From assembly GCF_008042275.1 (NCBI RefSeq), contig NZ_RDBK01000029.1, positions 40,406-73,591 on the forward strand: a stretch of 33,186 nt of DNA, written 5' to 3'. The stretch is from Streptomyces sp. OR43 (GTDB taxonomy: Bacteria; Actinomycetota; Actinomycetes; Streptomycetales; Streptomycetaceae). The notes below the pieces were generated by a model. The model saw only the letters and a program-made list of their open reading frames with translations. It was not told the DNA's origin and made no database searches. Shown piece after piece: positions 8,081 to 15,928 of this stretch. Within the stretch, counting starts at the first letter, position 1, and each line of letters opens with the position of its first letter. Made by a program: the position numbers and the translations under genes.

Positions 8081-9349
8081 TCAGCGGTTCTCGTCGGTCC
8101 ACTGGTCGATGGCCTTGGCGGCCTCGGCCGGGCTCGCCCCCGTGTAGAGGCTCTGAGCGACCTCGGTGAACTCGGGGTTGAAGCCCGTCACCGGCAGCCG
8201 GACATTGCCCTGGCCCTCGCCCACGGCGACGAGCGCGGGAGCATGATCGAGAATGCCCTGGATCAGGGCGTCGGTTCCGGTCTGCTTGACGTCCGACTCC
8301 TGGCGGAACACCCCGTCGGAACCGAGCTGTGCCTTGACGGCCGCCGGGTCGGTCACGAGGAACTCCACCAGCCGCTTCGCGCCGGCTTCGTCCGACGCGC
8401 CCTTGTGGACCATGTACGGGTTGGCCATGGTGGCGCCCTGCGGACCGGGATAGCTCTTGCCGTCAGCGGCGGGCGGGGAGAACACGCCCACCTCGAAGGG
8501 CAGTTTCCCGGCCTTGGCCAGCGTGGCGGCGAACCAGCTGCCGTTGGTGTAGAGACCGGCCTTGCCGGCGATGAAGTTACCGTCCGCCTGCGAGGGGTTG
8601 AGCCCGGCGTCGCTCTTGGCTATGTATCCGGCGTCGATCCAGTCCGCGTACATCTGGAAGGCGGGCTTGTAGGCATCGCCCACGGTGAGCTTCTCGTCCG
8701 TGACGGCGCTCTGCCACTTCGGGTGGAGCTCGTTGAGCGTCGGGTGGTAGATCTGCTGGAGCTGGAGGCCGGTCTGGTAGTCGCCCGCGGTCTGCATCGG
8801 CGTGTAGCCGGCCTTCTTGAGCTTGCCCAGATCGGCCGTCATCTCCTTCCATGTGGTCGGAGTCGCGGTGATGCCGGCCTTCTCGAACGCGGTCTTGTTG
8901 TAGTAGACGAGCGACTGGGTCTGGGTGCCTACGCCGACGGCGAAGTGCGTGTCGCCGATGGCGTACGCGTCGAACATCGGGGTCCCCTTGGCCCAGGCCT
9001 CACCGCTGAGGTCGACCAGCTCCGGAGCCGTGTCGTCGTCAGGGAAGATGGACTGGATGACATCGGGGGCGGTCCCCGCGGCAAGTTGCTGGGGGAAGGA
9101 CTCGGCGACGGACTTGCCGGTCGGGCCCTCGATCTTCACCTTCAGACCCGTCTCGTCCTCGAACGGCTTGACCAGCTTCTCCCAGTAGGCCCGGTCGAGG
9201 TTGTCGGTCAGGTTGACCATCATCCGGATCTCGCCGTCCTTGCCGCCGGACGTACCGGAGCCCGATGAGCAGGCCGCGAGGAGCAGCAGCGGAACCACAG
9301 CGGCAAGGGCGGCTCCGCGCGCCTTGCTCCCTCGGTTGGCAGACATCAT
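8081..9349 (-). CDS. ABC sugar-binding lipoprotein (CUT1)
   Basis: 422 residues. The N-terminus is a lipoprotein signal with lipobox LLAAC (Cys near residue 27), followed by a Gly/Ser-rich linker that anchors the protein outside the membrane. The body is an extracellular solute-binding protein of the MalE/UgpB class (EDETGLKVKIEGPTGKS, APDVIQSIFPDDD, LVYYNKTAFEKAG.ATPTTWKEM). Two ATGs are adjacent at 9349 and 9346; a GAGAG site precedes the first. The family imports mono- and oligosaccharides. The ligand is not readable here, but the gene follows an oxidative sugar operon and precedes the mutarotase. It is separated from the unknown gene upstream by 87 bases, where it could have its own promoter. 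Confidence 0.93.
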   Translation of the reverse strand: MMSANRGSKARGAALAAVVPLLLLAACSSGSGTSGGKDGEIRMMVNLTDNLDRAYWEKLVKPFEDETGLKVKIEGPTGKSVAESFPQQLAAGTAPDVIQSIFPDDDTAPELVDLSGEAWAKGTPMFDAYAIGDTHFAVGVGTQTQSLVYYNKTAFEKAGITATPTTWKEMTADLGKLKKAGYTPMQTAGDYQTGLQLQQIYHPTLNELHPKWQSAVTDEKLTVGDAYKPAFQMYADWIDAGYIAKSDAGLNPSQADGNFIAGKAGLYTNGSWFAATLAKAGKLPFEVGVFSPPAADGKSYPGPQGATMANPYMVHKGASDEAGAKRLVEFLVTDPAAVKAQLGSDGVFRQESDVKQTGTDALIQGILDHAPALVAVGEGQGNVRLPVTGFNPEFTEVAQSLYTGASPAEAAKAIDQWTDENR

Positions 9350-9436
9350 TGTCGACTCTCTTTTCCTCGGTAGGGAAAGCTGGTGATCAACGTTCGCTGG
9401 ACTGCGGGGGGTGCGGATGCGGGTCGTGCCCCGGTG

Positions 9437-10882
9437 TCACAGCCGCCCCCGGTAGGGCAGGGGGCCGACGGCCGTGATGTCGGTGAGTGCCTCGTCGCCG
9501 TCGACGCGGTAGATGCCGTCGTTGGCGACGAAGAACTCGAGCGCGGCCGGATACCGCAGGTCCTCGGGCAGCGGCTCACGGTCGGTCCAGGCGAAGAACT
9601 CCCGGGTGAAGATGGCCTTGTCCTTGCGTCCGTAGATGTGCAGGTCCCCCGCGGTCAGCGGTGACCGCACGCACCAGTGGACGCCGGACTCGGCCCAGAA
9701 GGCGCGGTCGCTGATCAGTACCGACTGCCGGTCCCGGGGGGCAAGCACCTTGTCCCAGAAGCCGTCGCCCGGTCCCAGTCGCGCCATCAGGAACATCAGG
9801 TCGTGGGCGTGCCAGGCGGTGCTGGGCGCGATGTCGGCCTCGTTGTGCCAGCCACTGGCGGAGGCGAAGTAGCCACCGGGCGTCTGGTAGCCCGCATAGG
9901 TGGCCAGGCACGACTCGGTGAACGCTTCCAGCTCGGCGTCGGGACCCTCGGCCAGCACCTCGTGGATGCCGTAGAGCGTCAGGCCCATGCCCGCGATCAG
10001 CATGGGAGTGTCCGTCTTCAGGGCGCGGTCGCCCTGGACGTACCAGTAGCGGTGGTAGCGGACGGCGCCGGTTTCGTCGGTCCACGCCGAGCGGGCCACG
10101 TGCCGGCACAGCCGCCTCGCCTCGGCCAGCAGCTCCGGATCGCCCTGGGCACGGTAGCCGAGCACCAAGGGGACGATCATGAGGCCGTAGTACTCGGCCG
10201 GTTCCAGAATGCCGCCCTCGGTACGGTCCTGCACGGTGCGGAACGTGCCGGAGCTGTCCGCGTCGGGTACACCCCGGTGGTGGAACAGGCGCACCAGGGT
10301 GGCGAGGTCCTCGGGTATCTGCTCCGCGTAGGTCTTGTCGTCGGCCAGCTCCGTGTAGAGCTGTTTGACCCACACCCGGGCGTACTCCTGGTTGCAGGTG
10401 CCGTCCTCACCGGCCCGGCCGCCCCCGTACATCTCGCACGCGTCGAGATTGCGGCGTACGGCCGCGAGCGCGGCGTCCACCTCGTCGTCGGGCAGCAGAT
10501 GACGTGCGTGCTTCAGCGCGAGCAGCACACCGAGGCTGCCGACGGCGTTGTGGATGAGGCCGGTGGTCGCCGACTCACCGACCTGGAAGCCGATGTGCTG
10601 GTACTGGCCGTCGTCCTGGAACTCCGTGGCCTGGTAGCGCACCAGACGCCGCAGCAGCGCGATGCCCCGCTCGTCGGGCTGCTGCGCCAGGGCCTGTGCG
10701 AAGGCCCCGACGGCCGGGCCGGCGAACGTGGTGTGCCCGCTGGTGAAGTCGAGGAAGGTGAAGGGGTTCGTGCCCCACACGCTGTGGTTGTGGAAGCCGT
10801 TGACCGCGCCTTCCTCCGTGATCCAGCTGTGCAGCCAGCCGGCGAGTGCGGCCGTGTCCGGCTCGGGCGTACGGTGTTCCAT
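9437..10882 (-). CDS. unrecognised cytoplasmic protein, possibly an alpha/alpha-toroid glycan enzyme
   Basis: 481 residues from the ATG at 10882, chosen because GGAAGG lies six bases before it. An alternative ATG at 10948 overlaps the aldo/keto reductase stop as ATGA but adds 22 residues of unremarkable sequence. There is no signal peptide. I do not recognise a family. The sequence shows repeated helix pairs with aromatic- and acid-rich turns (GFHNHSVWGTNPFTFLDF, GTCNQEYARVWVKQLY, ILEPAEYYGLMIVPLVLGY, YHRYWYVQGDRALKTDTPM, SGWHNEADIAPSTAWHAHDLMFL), the texture of (alpha/alpha) barrel glycosidases, lyases and epimerases, with a beta-rich C-terminal tail. Encoded between the dehydrogenases and the importer, it is a candidate for an intracellular enzyme acting on an imported fragment. 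This is inference only. Confidence 0.6.
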   Translation of the reverse strand: MEHRTPEPDTAALAGWLHSWITEEGAVNGFHNHSVWGTNPFTFLDFTSGHTTFAGPAVGAFAQALAQQPDERGIALLRRLVRYQATEFQDDGQYQHIGFQVGESATTGLIHNAVGSLGVLLALKHARHLLPDDEVDAALAAVRRNLDACEMYGGGRAGEDGTCNQEYARVWVKQLYTELADDKTYAEQIPEDLATLVRLFHHRGVPDADSSGTFRTVQDRTEGGILEPAEYYGLMIVPLVLGYRAQGDPELLAEARRLCRHVARSAWTDETGAVRYHRYWYVQGDRALKTDTPMLIAGMGLTLYGIHEVLAEGPDAELEAFTESCLATYAGYQTPGGYFASASGWHNEADIAPSTAWHAHDLMFLMARLGPGDGFWDKVLAPRDRQSVLISDRAFWAESGVHWCVRSPLTAGDLHIYGRKDKAIFTREFFAWTDREPLPEDLRYPAALEFFVANDGIYRVDGDEALTDITAVGPLPYRGRL

Positions 10883-10944
10883 GGCGTTCCTTCCGTAGTG
10901 ATGACACGGCCGTGCGGCATCCGGCCGCGCGGAGCCGGTGACGT

Positions 10945-11946
10945 TCATGTCCGTCCGTCCGCGGCCAGCGTCGCCGGGCTCGCGGGAAGCAGGGACAGCG
11001 CGGTCAGTTCGTCCCAGAGGGTGTCGGGGACCAGGGCCGCCAGCCGCTCGGCGTTGATGCGGGACTGGTGGGCGTTCCGTGCGCCGAGGACCACCGAGGT
11101 GACCGCCGGGTGTCGCAGGGGGTGGGCGATGGCGGCCTCCGGGAGGCTGCTGCCGTGCCGCTCGCAGACATCGGCGATCGCGGTGGCCCGGCCGAGCACT
11201 TCACGGGAGGCCGGCCGGTAGTCGTAGGTGGCGTGCATCGGTGGGCGGGGAGCCGCGAGCAGCCCGGAGTTGTACACCGCGGCGGCGATGACGCCCACGC
11301 CCCTCTCCAGGGCGAGCGGGAGCAGTTCGTCCGCGGCGGAGTGGTCGAGCAGGGTGTGGCGGCCGGCCACCATGACGATGTCCACGTCGCAGCGGCGTAC
11401 GAACTCGGTGAGCATCCCGGTCCGGTTCATTCCGGCGCCCACCGCCTTCACCACCCCCTGGTCGCGCAGTTCGACGAGGGTCTCGACGCCTGTCGTGGAC
11501 GCCTCCTGCCAGTGGTCGTCGGGGTCGTGGAGATAGACGATGTCGACGTGGTCCAGGCCGAGACGTTCCAGACTGGCCTCCAGGGACCGCAGGATCCCGT
11601 CCCGGCTGAAGTCCCAGCTGCGGCGGAACGCCGCGGGCACCACGAATCCGCCGTCGTCGCCGAGGTGTGCCGTCCGCGGACTCGGCACCAGCAGCCGGCC
11701 CACTTTGGTGGAGACGGTGTACTGGGACCGGGGACGCCGCGAGAGGGCCGCGCCGAGGCGGCGTTCGGACAGCCCGAGCCCGTAGTGCGGGGCCGTGTCG
11801 AAGTAGCGGACGCCGCTCCGCCAGGCCGCGTCGACGGCGCCCGAGGCGTCCTCGTCGCTCGTGACCCGTCCGAGGTTGCCCAACTGTGCTGCGCCGAAGC
11901 CGAGTTCTGTCAGAGCCGGGGTGCGTGCGGCGGTTCGGGTACGCAT
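10945..11946 (-). CDS. aldo/keto reductase, L-galactose/L-fucose (D-threo-aldose) 1-dehydrogenase type
   Basis: 333 residues, a full NAD(P)-dependent TIM-barrel aldo/keto reductase. The catalytic tetrad is intact: Asp50 and Tyr55 in YFDTAPHYGLG.SERRLG, Lys81 in VSTKVGR, and His140 in VDIVYLHDPDD. The pattern, including TELGFGAAQLGNL at the start and LPEAAIAHPLRHPAVTSVVLGARN near the end, is that of D-threo-aldose 1-dehydrogenases, which oxidise L-fucose or L-galactose to the lactone. Both sugars occur in RG-II. ATG at 11946 follows GAGG at six bases, and its start lies seven bases past the stop of the 2-hydroxyacid dehydrogenase, so the genes are one operon. No lactonase gene is evident in the operon. 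Confidence 0.85.
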   Translation of the reverse strand: MRTRTAARTPALTELGFGAAQLGNLGRVTSDEDASGAVDAAWRSGVRYFDTAPHYGLGLSERRLGAALSRRPRSQYTVSTKVGRLLVPSPRTAHLGDDGGFVVPAAFRRSWDFSRDGILRSLEASLERLGLDHVDIVYLHDPDDHWQEASTTGVETLVELRDQGVVKAVGAGMNRTGMLTEFVRRCDVDIVMVAGRHTLLDHSAADELLPLALERGVGVIAAAVYNSGLLAAPRPPMHATYDYRPASREVLGRATAIADVCERHGSSLPEAAIAHPLRHPAVTSVVLGARNAHQSRINAERLAALVPDTLWDELTALSLLPASPATLAADGRT

Positions 11947-11953
11947 GTGCGCC

Positions 11954-12976
11954 TCACCGGACCCTGGCGCGCGCGGAGGCCGCGAGGTCCTCCGGGTGGG
12001 CGAACGGACGGCCCGACGCGAACCGCTCCACCTCGTCGACGACGGCGTCTCCGATCCGGTGCAGCTCACCGCCCATGGAACCGGCGAGGTGCGGGGTGAG
12101 CACGACGTTGTCCAGCGACCACAGGCCACTGTCCGCGGGGAGCGGTTCGGGGTCGGTGACGTCGAGTACGGCGTCGATCCGGCCGCTGCCGAGCTCCGCG
12201 GTCAGGGCGTCCTGGTCGACGACGGCTCCACGGGCGGTGTTCACGAGCGTTGCCCCGTCGCGCATGAGGGCGAGCAGGCCCGCGTCGATCTGCCCCCGCG
12301 TTCGCGGTGTGAGCGGCTGGTGCAGGGACACGACGTGACTGCTTCTCATGAGTTCGTCGAGCGGCACCGGCCGTGCACCGAGGCCGTTGGCCTCCTCCGC
12401 GGTGAGGGTGGGGTCGTACAGGAGCACGTCGACATCGAAGGAGCGGAGCAGGGCGAGGACCGCGCGACCCACTGTGGAGGCGCCGACGATGCCCACGGTC
12501 TGCCGGTAGTTGCCGGGTACGGAGTGCGTGGCCGGATGGTCCGGAACGCTCCTGGAACGCCGGAACGCCCGCGCGGCGGGCAGCGCCCGCTTGCCGGCCA
12601 GAAGGATCATGGCGAGCGTGTACTCGGCCACCGGAACGGAGTTGGCGGCCCGGGCGTTGGCGGCGACCACCCCGCGGGCAGCGAAGGACTGGGGATCCTC
12701 CAGGCAGGTCGCGGCGACACCGCCCGCGTAGACGACGGCCCGCAGCCGGGAGACATACGGGAGGTGGGCGGCGCGGACGACGGGGGCGTTCCAGCCCGCC
12801 ACGAGGATGTCCGCTCCGGCCAGGGTCTCCCGTGAGCGGGCGGAGTCCAGTTCGGTGAGAACGAGGCCGGTGTCGATGTCGGCGGCCCGGCGAAGGCGGG
12901 CGAACGCGTTCTCGTCGAAGAGGGAGCCGGGCAGACCCGGCGGGTTCATCGCGAGGACGGCGCGTGGTCGTGTCAC
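11954..12976 (-). CDS. D-isomer-specific 2-hydroxyacid dehydrogenase
   Basis: 340 residues. The Rossmann-fold cofactor segment is VGIVGASTVG (162-170), a GxSxxG variant of the usual glycine motif. Catalytic Arg249 (NTARGAVVD), Glu277 (DVTDPEPLP) and His296 (LTPHLAGS) are all present, so the enzyme should be active with NAD(H) or NADP(H). The GTG start at 12976 overlaps the stop of the enolase-superfamily gene by four bases. The likely role is interconversion of a 2-keto acid and 2-hydroxy acid in the sugar-acid route. The substrate is not predictable. Confidence 0.9.
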   Translation of the reverse strand: MTRPRAVLAMNPPGLPGSLFDENAFARLRRAADIDTGLVLTELDSARSRETLAGADILVAGWNAPVVRAAHLPYVSRLRAVVYAGGVAATCLEDPQSFAARGVVAANARAANSVPVAEYTLAMILLAGKRALPAARAFRRSRSVPDHPATHSVPGNYRQTVGIVGASTVGRAVLALLRSFDVDVLLYDPTLTAEEANGLGARPVPLDELMRSSHVVSLHQPLTPRTRGQIDAGLLALMRDGATLVNTARGAVVDQDALTAELGSGRIDAVLDVTDPEPLPADSGLWSLDNVVLTPHLAGSMGGELHRIGDAVVDEVERFASGRPFAHPEDLAASARARVR

Positions 12977-14175
12977 GGGGCGATCCCCTTCCGGGCGCGC
13001 CCGACGGCAGCGTTGTCGGTGGGCCGGCCGTCATCTCCGGACTCGGCCACGAGGCGCAGGCCGGCATCGGACGGCCGGACGTGGGGTCCGGCCGGCTGGG
13101 CCCAGCCGGCCGTCTCCTCGAGCCGTGCGATCGCCGCCTCGTCGACGGTGATGCCGAGCCCCACGGAGTCACCGAGGACGATACCGCCGTGGGCGATCTC
13201 CTGGTCCACGGTGAGTCCCACCGGGGCCGAGGTGTCCTGCACTTCGGTGACGAGGTGGTTGGGGGTCGCGGCGGCGGCGTGGGCGAGGGGGTTGGTCTCG
13301 TATCCGACCGGGCTGACGGGCAGGTCCTGGCCGTGGGCGAGGGTGGCGACCCGGAGGAAGTGGGTGATGCCCCAGACGCTGCCGGTCTGCACCACCTGCA
13401 CGGCGTCCCCGGCCAGGAGAGGACGGAACTGCTCCAGTCCGGTCAGGTTCTCGCCGGTGGCGACGGCAGTGCGTGCGGCTCGCCCGACGGCCCGGTTGCC
13501 TGACACGTCCCACCGGCGGACCGGTTCCTCGATCCAGGTGAGGTCGACGTGGCTCTCGATGCGGGCCAGCAGCCGCACCGCCTGGTGCCTGCCCCAGGTC
13601 TCGTTGACGTCGAGCATCAGGGCGGGGGAGCGGGTGGTGGCTCGTAGTACGTCCGCCACCGCGTTGAGCCGCGTGATGTCGCGGTCGGTGTCGAGTCCGC
13701 CCTTGATCTTGGCTCCGGTGAAGCCGCGTTCGGCCCAGCCGGTGTACAGCGCGACGAGTTGCTCGTCGTCCAGGGCGATGTCCAGGCCGGAGGCGTAACC
13801 GGGAACGAAGCGGTCGGCGGCGCCGAGTGTGCGCCACAGTGGTTCACCGGCCATCTTCGCCTTGAGGTCCCACAGCGCCATGTCGAAGGCGCCGATGGTG
13901 CCGAACACGGACCCGCCGTGGCCGGCCTTGAACGTGTGGGCCAGCATCCGGTCGTAGAGGGCGGTGACGGCCCGGGGGTCCTGACCCTCGATGGCGGGGA
14001 AGATCCGATGGGCCTCGGTGTGGGCCCCCAGGCCCACGCCGGTGAGACCGCCGTCGGTTTCGACCAGGATGAACGGGACTTCGGTGACCCCGCTGGCGAC
14101 GAAGCCGTTCGCGTCCCCGACGGGGCGGCCCCAGTTGTGCACGGTCCGCAGGGACCGGTATCCGGTGATCTTCAT
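12973..14175 (-). CDS. enolase-superfamily (mandelate racemase-like) protein, altered active site
   Basis: 400 residues with the capping domain (about 1-120) and barrel of the mandelate racemase/muconate lactonising family, whose members mostly dehydrate sugar acids. The three metal ligands are present: Asp189 (LMLDVNETWG), Glu216 (TWIEEP) and Glu242 (ATGENLTG). The general base motif KxK is present as Lys156-Ile-Lys158. By my alignment with mandelate racemase, the catalytic Asp of the second face is Gln263 and the catalytic His is Val290 (PVSPVGYE), so the His-Asp dyad is missing. ATG at 14175 has a GGGGGAG site. First gene of an operon that carries the shared 27-bp operator upstream. Possible roles are L-galactonate/L-fuconate dehydratase or an epimerase using KxK only. 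Confidence 0.85.
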   Translation of the reverse strand: MKITGYRSLRTVHNWGRPVGDANGFVASGVTEVPFILVETDGGLTGVGLGAHTEAHRIFPAIEGQDPRAVTALYDRMLAHTFKAGHGGSVFGTIGAFDMALWDLKAKMAGEPLWRTLGAADRFVPGYASGLDIALDDEQLVALYTGWAERGFTGAKIKGGLDTDRDITRLNAVADVLRATTRSPALMLDVNETWGRHQAVRLLARIESHVDLTWIEEPVRRWDVSGNRAVGRAARTAVATGENLTGLEQFRPLLAGDAVQVVQTGSVWGITHFLRVATLAHGQDLPVSPVGYETNPLAHAAAATPNHLVTEVQDTSAPVGLTVDQEIAHGGIVLGDSVGLGITVDEAAIARLEETAGWAQPAGPHVRPSDAGLRLVAESGDDGRPTDNAAVGRARKGIAP

Positions 14176-14770
14176 CTGCTCCCCCTCTGAGTGCTCGTTA
14201 GCAGCCCCTGGACGGAGGCGCGGGAGGCCTCCGGGGTGGCTGGTGCTTCCCTGGACCGGTGACCTGTGGTCCGGGAAGTCCGGGCGCGGGCCGCGGGGGA
14301 TGGTGCCGGGGCACGCGGCTCGCGCTCGACGACCGCGCCGTTTGCTGATGTTTCGGGGGCGTTTTCTCTTGGCGCGGGCCATGGCGTCGCGCCGTCGAGG
14401 GGGAGGCCCCGTGCCACCCCTTCAACAGTCGTAACGTATCATACAAGTGACGACCTGGAGGCTCTGCGGTAACGCCGAACTCGCCTGTGCTGCACGGTTC
14501 GTGGACGGCAAAACGCCATGTCGGAGTACATGCTGTGCCCGATGAGCCCGGATCAGGCCCCGGCAGGTCCGTCGCCCGCACCAGAGGGGGGCGACCTCGC
14601 ACCCGCGGGCCGGTCGTACACGGTCCGTCCCGGCCGGCCCGACTCCCGTCCGCCCGTGCGGCTGCGTCCGGTGATACCCCGCCCAGGCCCGTGGGCCGGG
14701 GCCCGGTTCCGCGTTCTGCCCCGCGCCGTGCGGACCGTCGAGCCGGAGCGTTCCCGAGGCCGCCCGGCTG
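14176..14770. other. intergenic region upstream of the sugar-acid operon
   Basis: About 595 bases without a credible gene. It holds the 27-bp palindromic site at 14428-14454. The remainder, including the part next to the fused regulator's stop, shows only chance open frames. Confidence 0.6.
14428..14454 (-). promoter_or_regulatory. 27-bp palindromic operator, second copy, with -10-like TATGAT
   Basis: Outer arms GTCGT and ACGAC enclose an inner GTATCATAC palindrome (14436-14444). Aligned end to end it is identical to the 1944-1970 site at 21 of 27 positions. Read on the minus strand it contains TATGAT (14437-14442), a good -10 for the operon beginning at 14175, though that would give a leader of roughly 250 bases. 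It is probably bound by the FadR-type GntR encoded at 2052-2801. Confidence 0.65.
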
Positions 14771-15928
14771 TCAGCCCGAGGCGCCCGGGCCTTGCGGGCC
14801 GGCCAGGTAGCCGTCCACCTCGCCCGCGGCGTGGGCGGCGAACATCGACCCGGCGACCTCGGGATCCCCGGAGCGCAGGACCTCCAGGAGATCCGCGTGG
14901 TGCTCGGCCAGCGCGCCCCAGCCGCCGTCGTAGCGGGGGTCGCCCAGTACGTGGAGATCCCAGAGGCTGGTCTCGATCACGCGCCACAGCCGGAGCAGCG
15001 CGTCGTTGCCGGCGGCCGCGCACACATGCCGGTGGAACGACATGTCGGCGCTGCGGAAGGCCGCGATGTCGCCGTTGTCCACGGCGAGGCGCAGCCGTGC
15101 CACATCGTCCGTCAGCAGCCGTGTGTGCTCGGCGTCCAGGCGGCCGGCCGTGCGACGGGCCACGTACTCCTCGAACATGACCCGGATGTCCCTCACGTCC
15201 TGGGCCTGTTGCTCGGGGATCCGGGCCACGCGCGTGCCGCGATGCGGCTGGGAGGTCACCAGGCCCTCGTGCGCGAGGCGCTTGATCGCCTCGCGCGGCG
15301 GTGCCTGGCCCGTGCCCACCCGGCGGGCGATGTCCGCCTCCACGAGCGGCTGACCTGGTGCGAGTTCGCCGCTGACGATCCAGTCGCGCAGCAGCGCGTA
15401 CACGTGGTCCGAGGGCGGCCTGTGCGGGAGGCGTGCCGGGGCGGGGGCCGTTCCCGCCGTGCTTCGGCCGCCCCCTCGCCGGCGCCCGCCCTTCGGCGGT
15501 TGCACCCTCTCGGGCAGCTCGGCGGCCTGCTCGCGCCGGATGCGCGCCACGGTGGACTGCGACAGGCCCAGAGCGTCCGACAGGGTGCGGGTGGACGGCA
15601 CCGGAGTGCCGTCGCCGGCCTGCGCGAGCACCTCCGCGATGCGCGCCTCCGCCTCCCGTCTGGTCACGCTGCGCGGTCGGCCCGAGCGGGGGGCGTCCCT
15701 CAGTCCGGCGACGCCCCGGCGCACGTAGCGGTCCCGCCACTTGGCCACCGTGGCGGGACTGACCTGGAACCGCTGAGCCACCTCGGCGTTGGTCAGCCCT
15801 TCGGCCAGGGCCAGGACGATGCTGCTGCGCAGACGCACGGCCGCGGGCAGCCGGCGCGAGTAGTCGGACAGGGCCGCCCGGTCCTCCTCGCTGAGCTGGG
15901 GAAACGCCTGCGGATCGGAGAATGTCAT
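14771..15928 (-). CDS. fused regulator: transposase-like double HTH plus GntR/FCD
   Basis: 385 residues from the ATG at 15928 (GGAG upstream); a longer open frame exists but its extra sequence looks non-coding. Residues about 12-85 (VRLRSSIVLALAEGLTNAEVAQRFQVSP, TVAKWRDRYVRRGVAGLRD, PRSGRPR) match the first helix-turn-helix of IS630-type transposases. Residues about 86-125 (TPVPSTRTLSDALGLSQSTVARIRRE) match the second one. A basic Gly/Arg linker leads to a GntR winged helix (about 160-230, LAPGQPLVEADIARRVG and REAIKRLAHEGLV) and an FCD effector domain (about 245-375, DMSFHRHVCAAAGN, ADLLEVLRSGDPEVAGSMFAAH). No transposase catalytic domain is present. It diverges from the second beta-helix enzyme and probably controls it with GH95. 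Confidence 0.88.
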   Translation of the reverse strand: MTFSDPQAFPQLSEEDRAALSDYSRRLPAAVRLRSSIVLALAEGLTNAEVAQRFQVSPATVAKWRDRYVRRGVAGLRDAPRSGRPRSVTRREAEARIAEVLAQAGDGTPVPSTRTLSDALGLSQSTVARIRREQAAELPERVQPPKGGRRRGGGRSTAGTAPAPARLPHRPPSDHVYALLRDWIVSGELAPGQPLVEADIARRVGTGQAPPREAIKRLAHEGLVTSQPHRGTRVARIPEQQAQDVRDIRVMFEEYVARRTAGRLDAEHTRLLTDDVARLRLAVDNGDIAAFRSADMSFHRHVCAAAGNDALLRLWRVIETSLWDLHVLGDPRYDGGWGALAEHHADLLEVLRSGDPEVAGSMFAAHAAGEVDGYLAGPQGPGASG

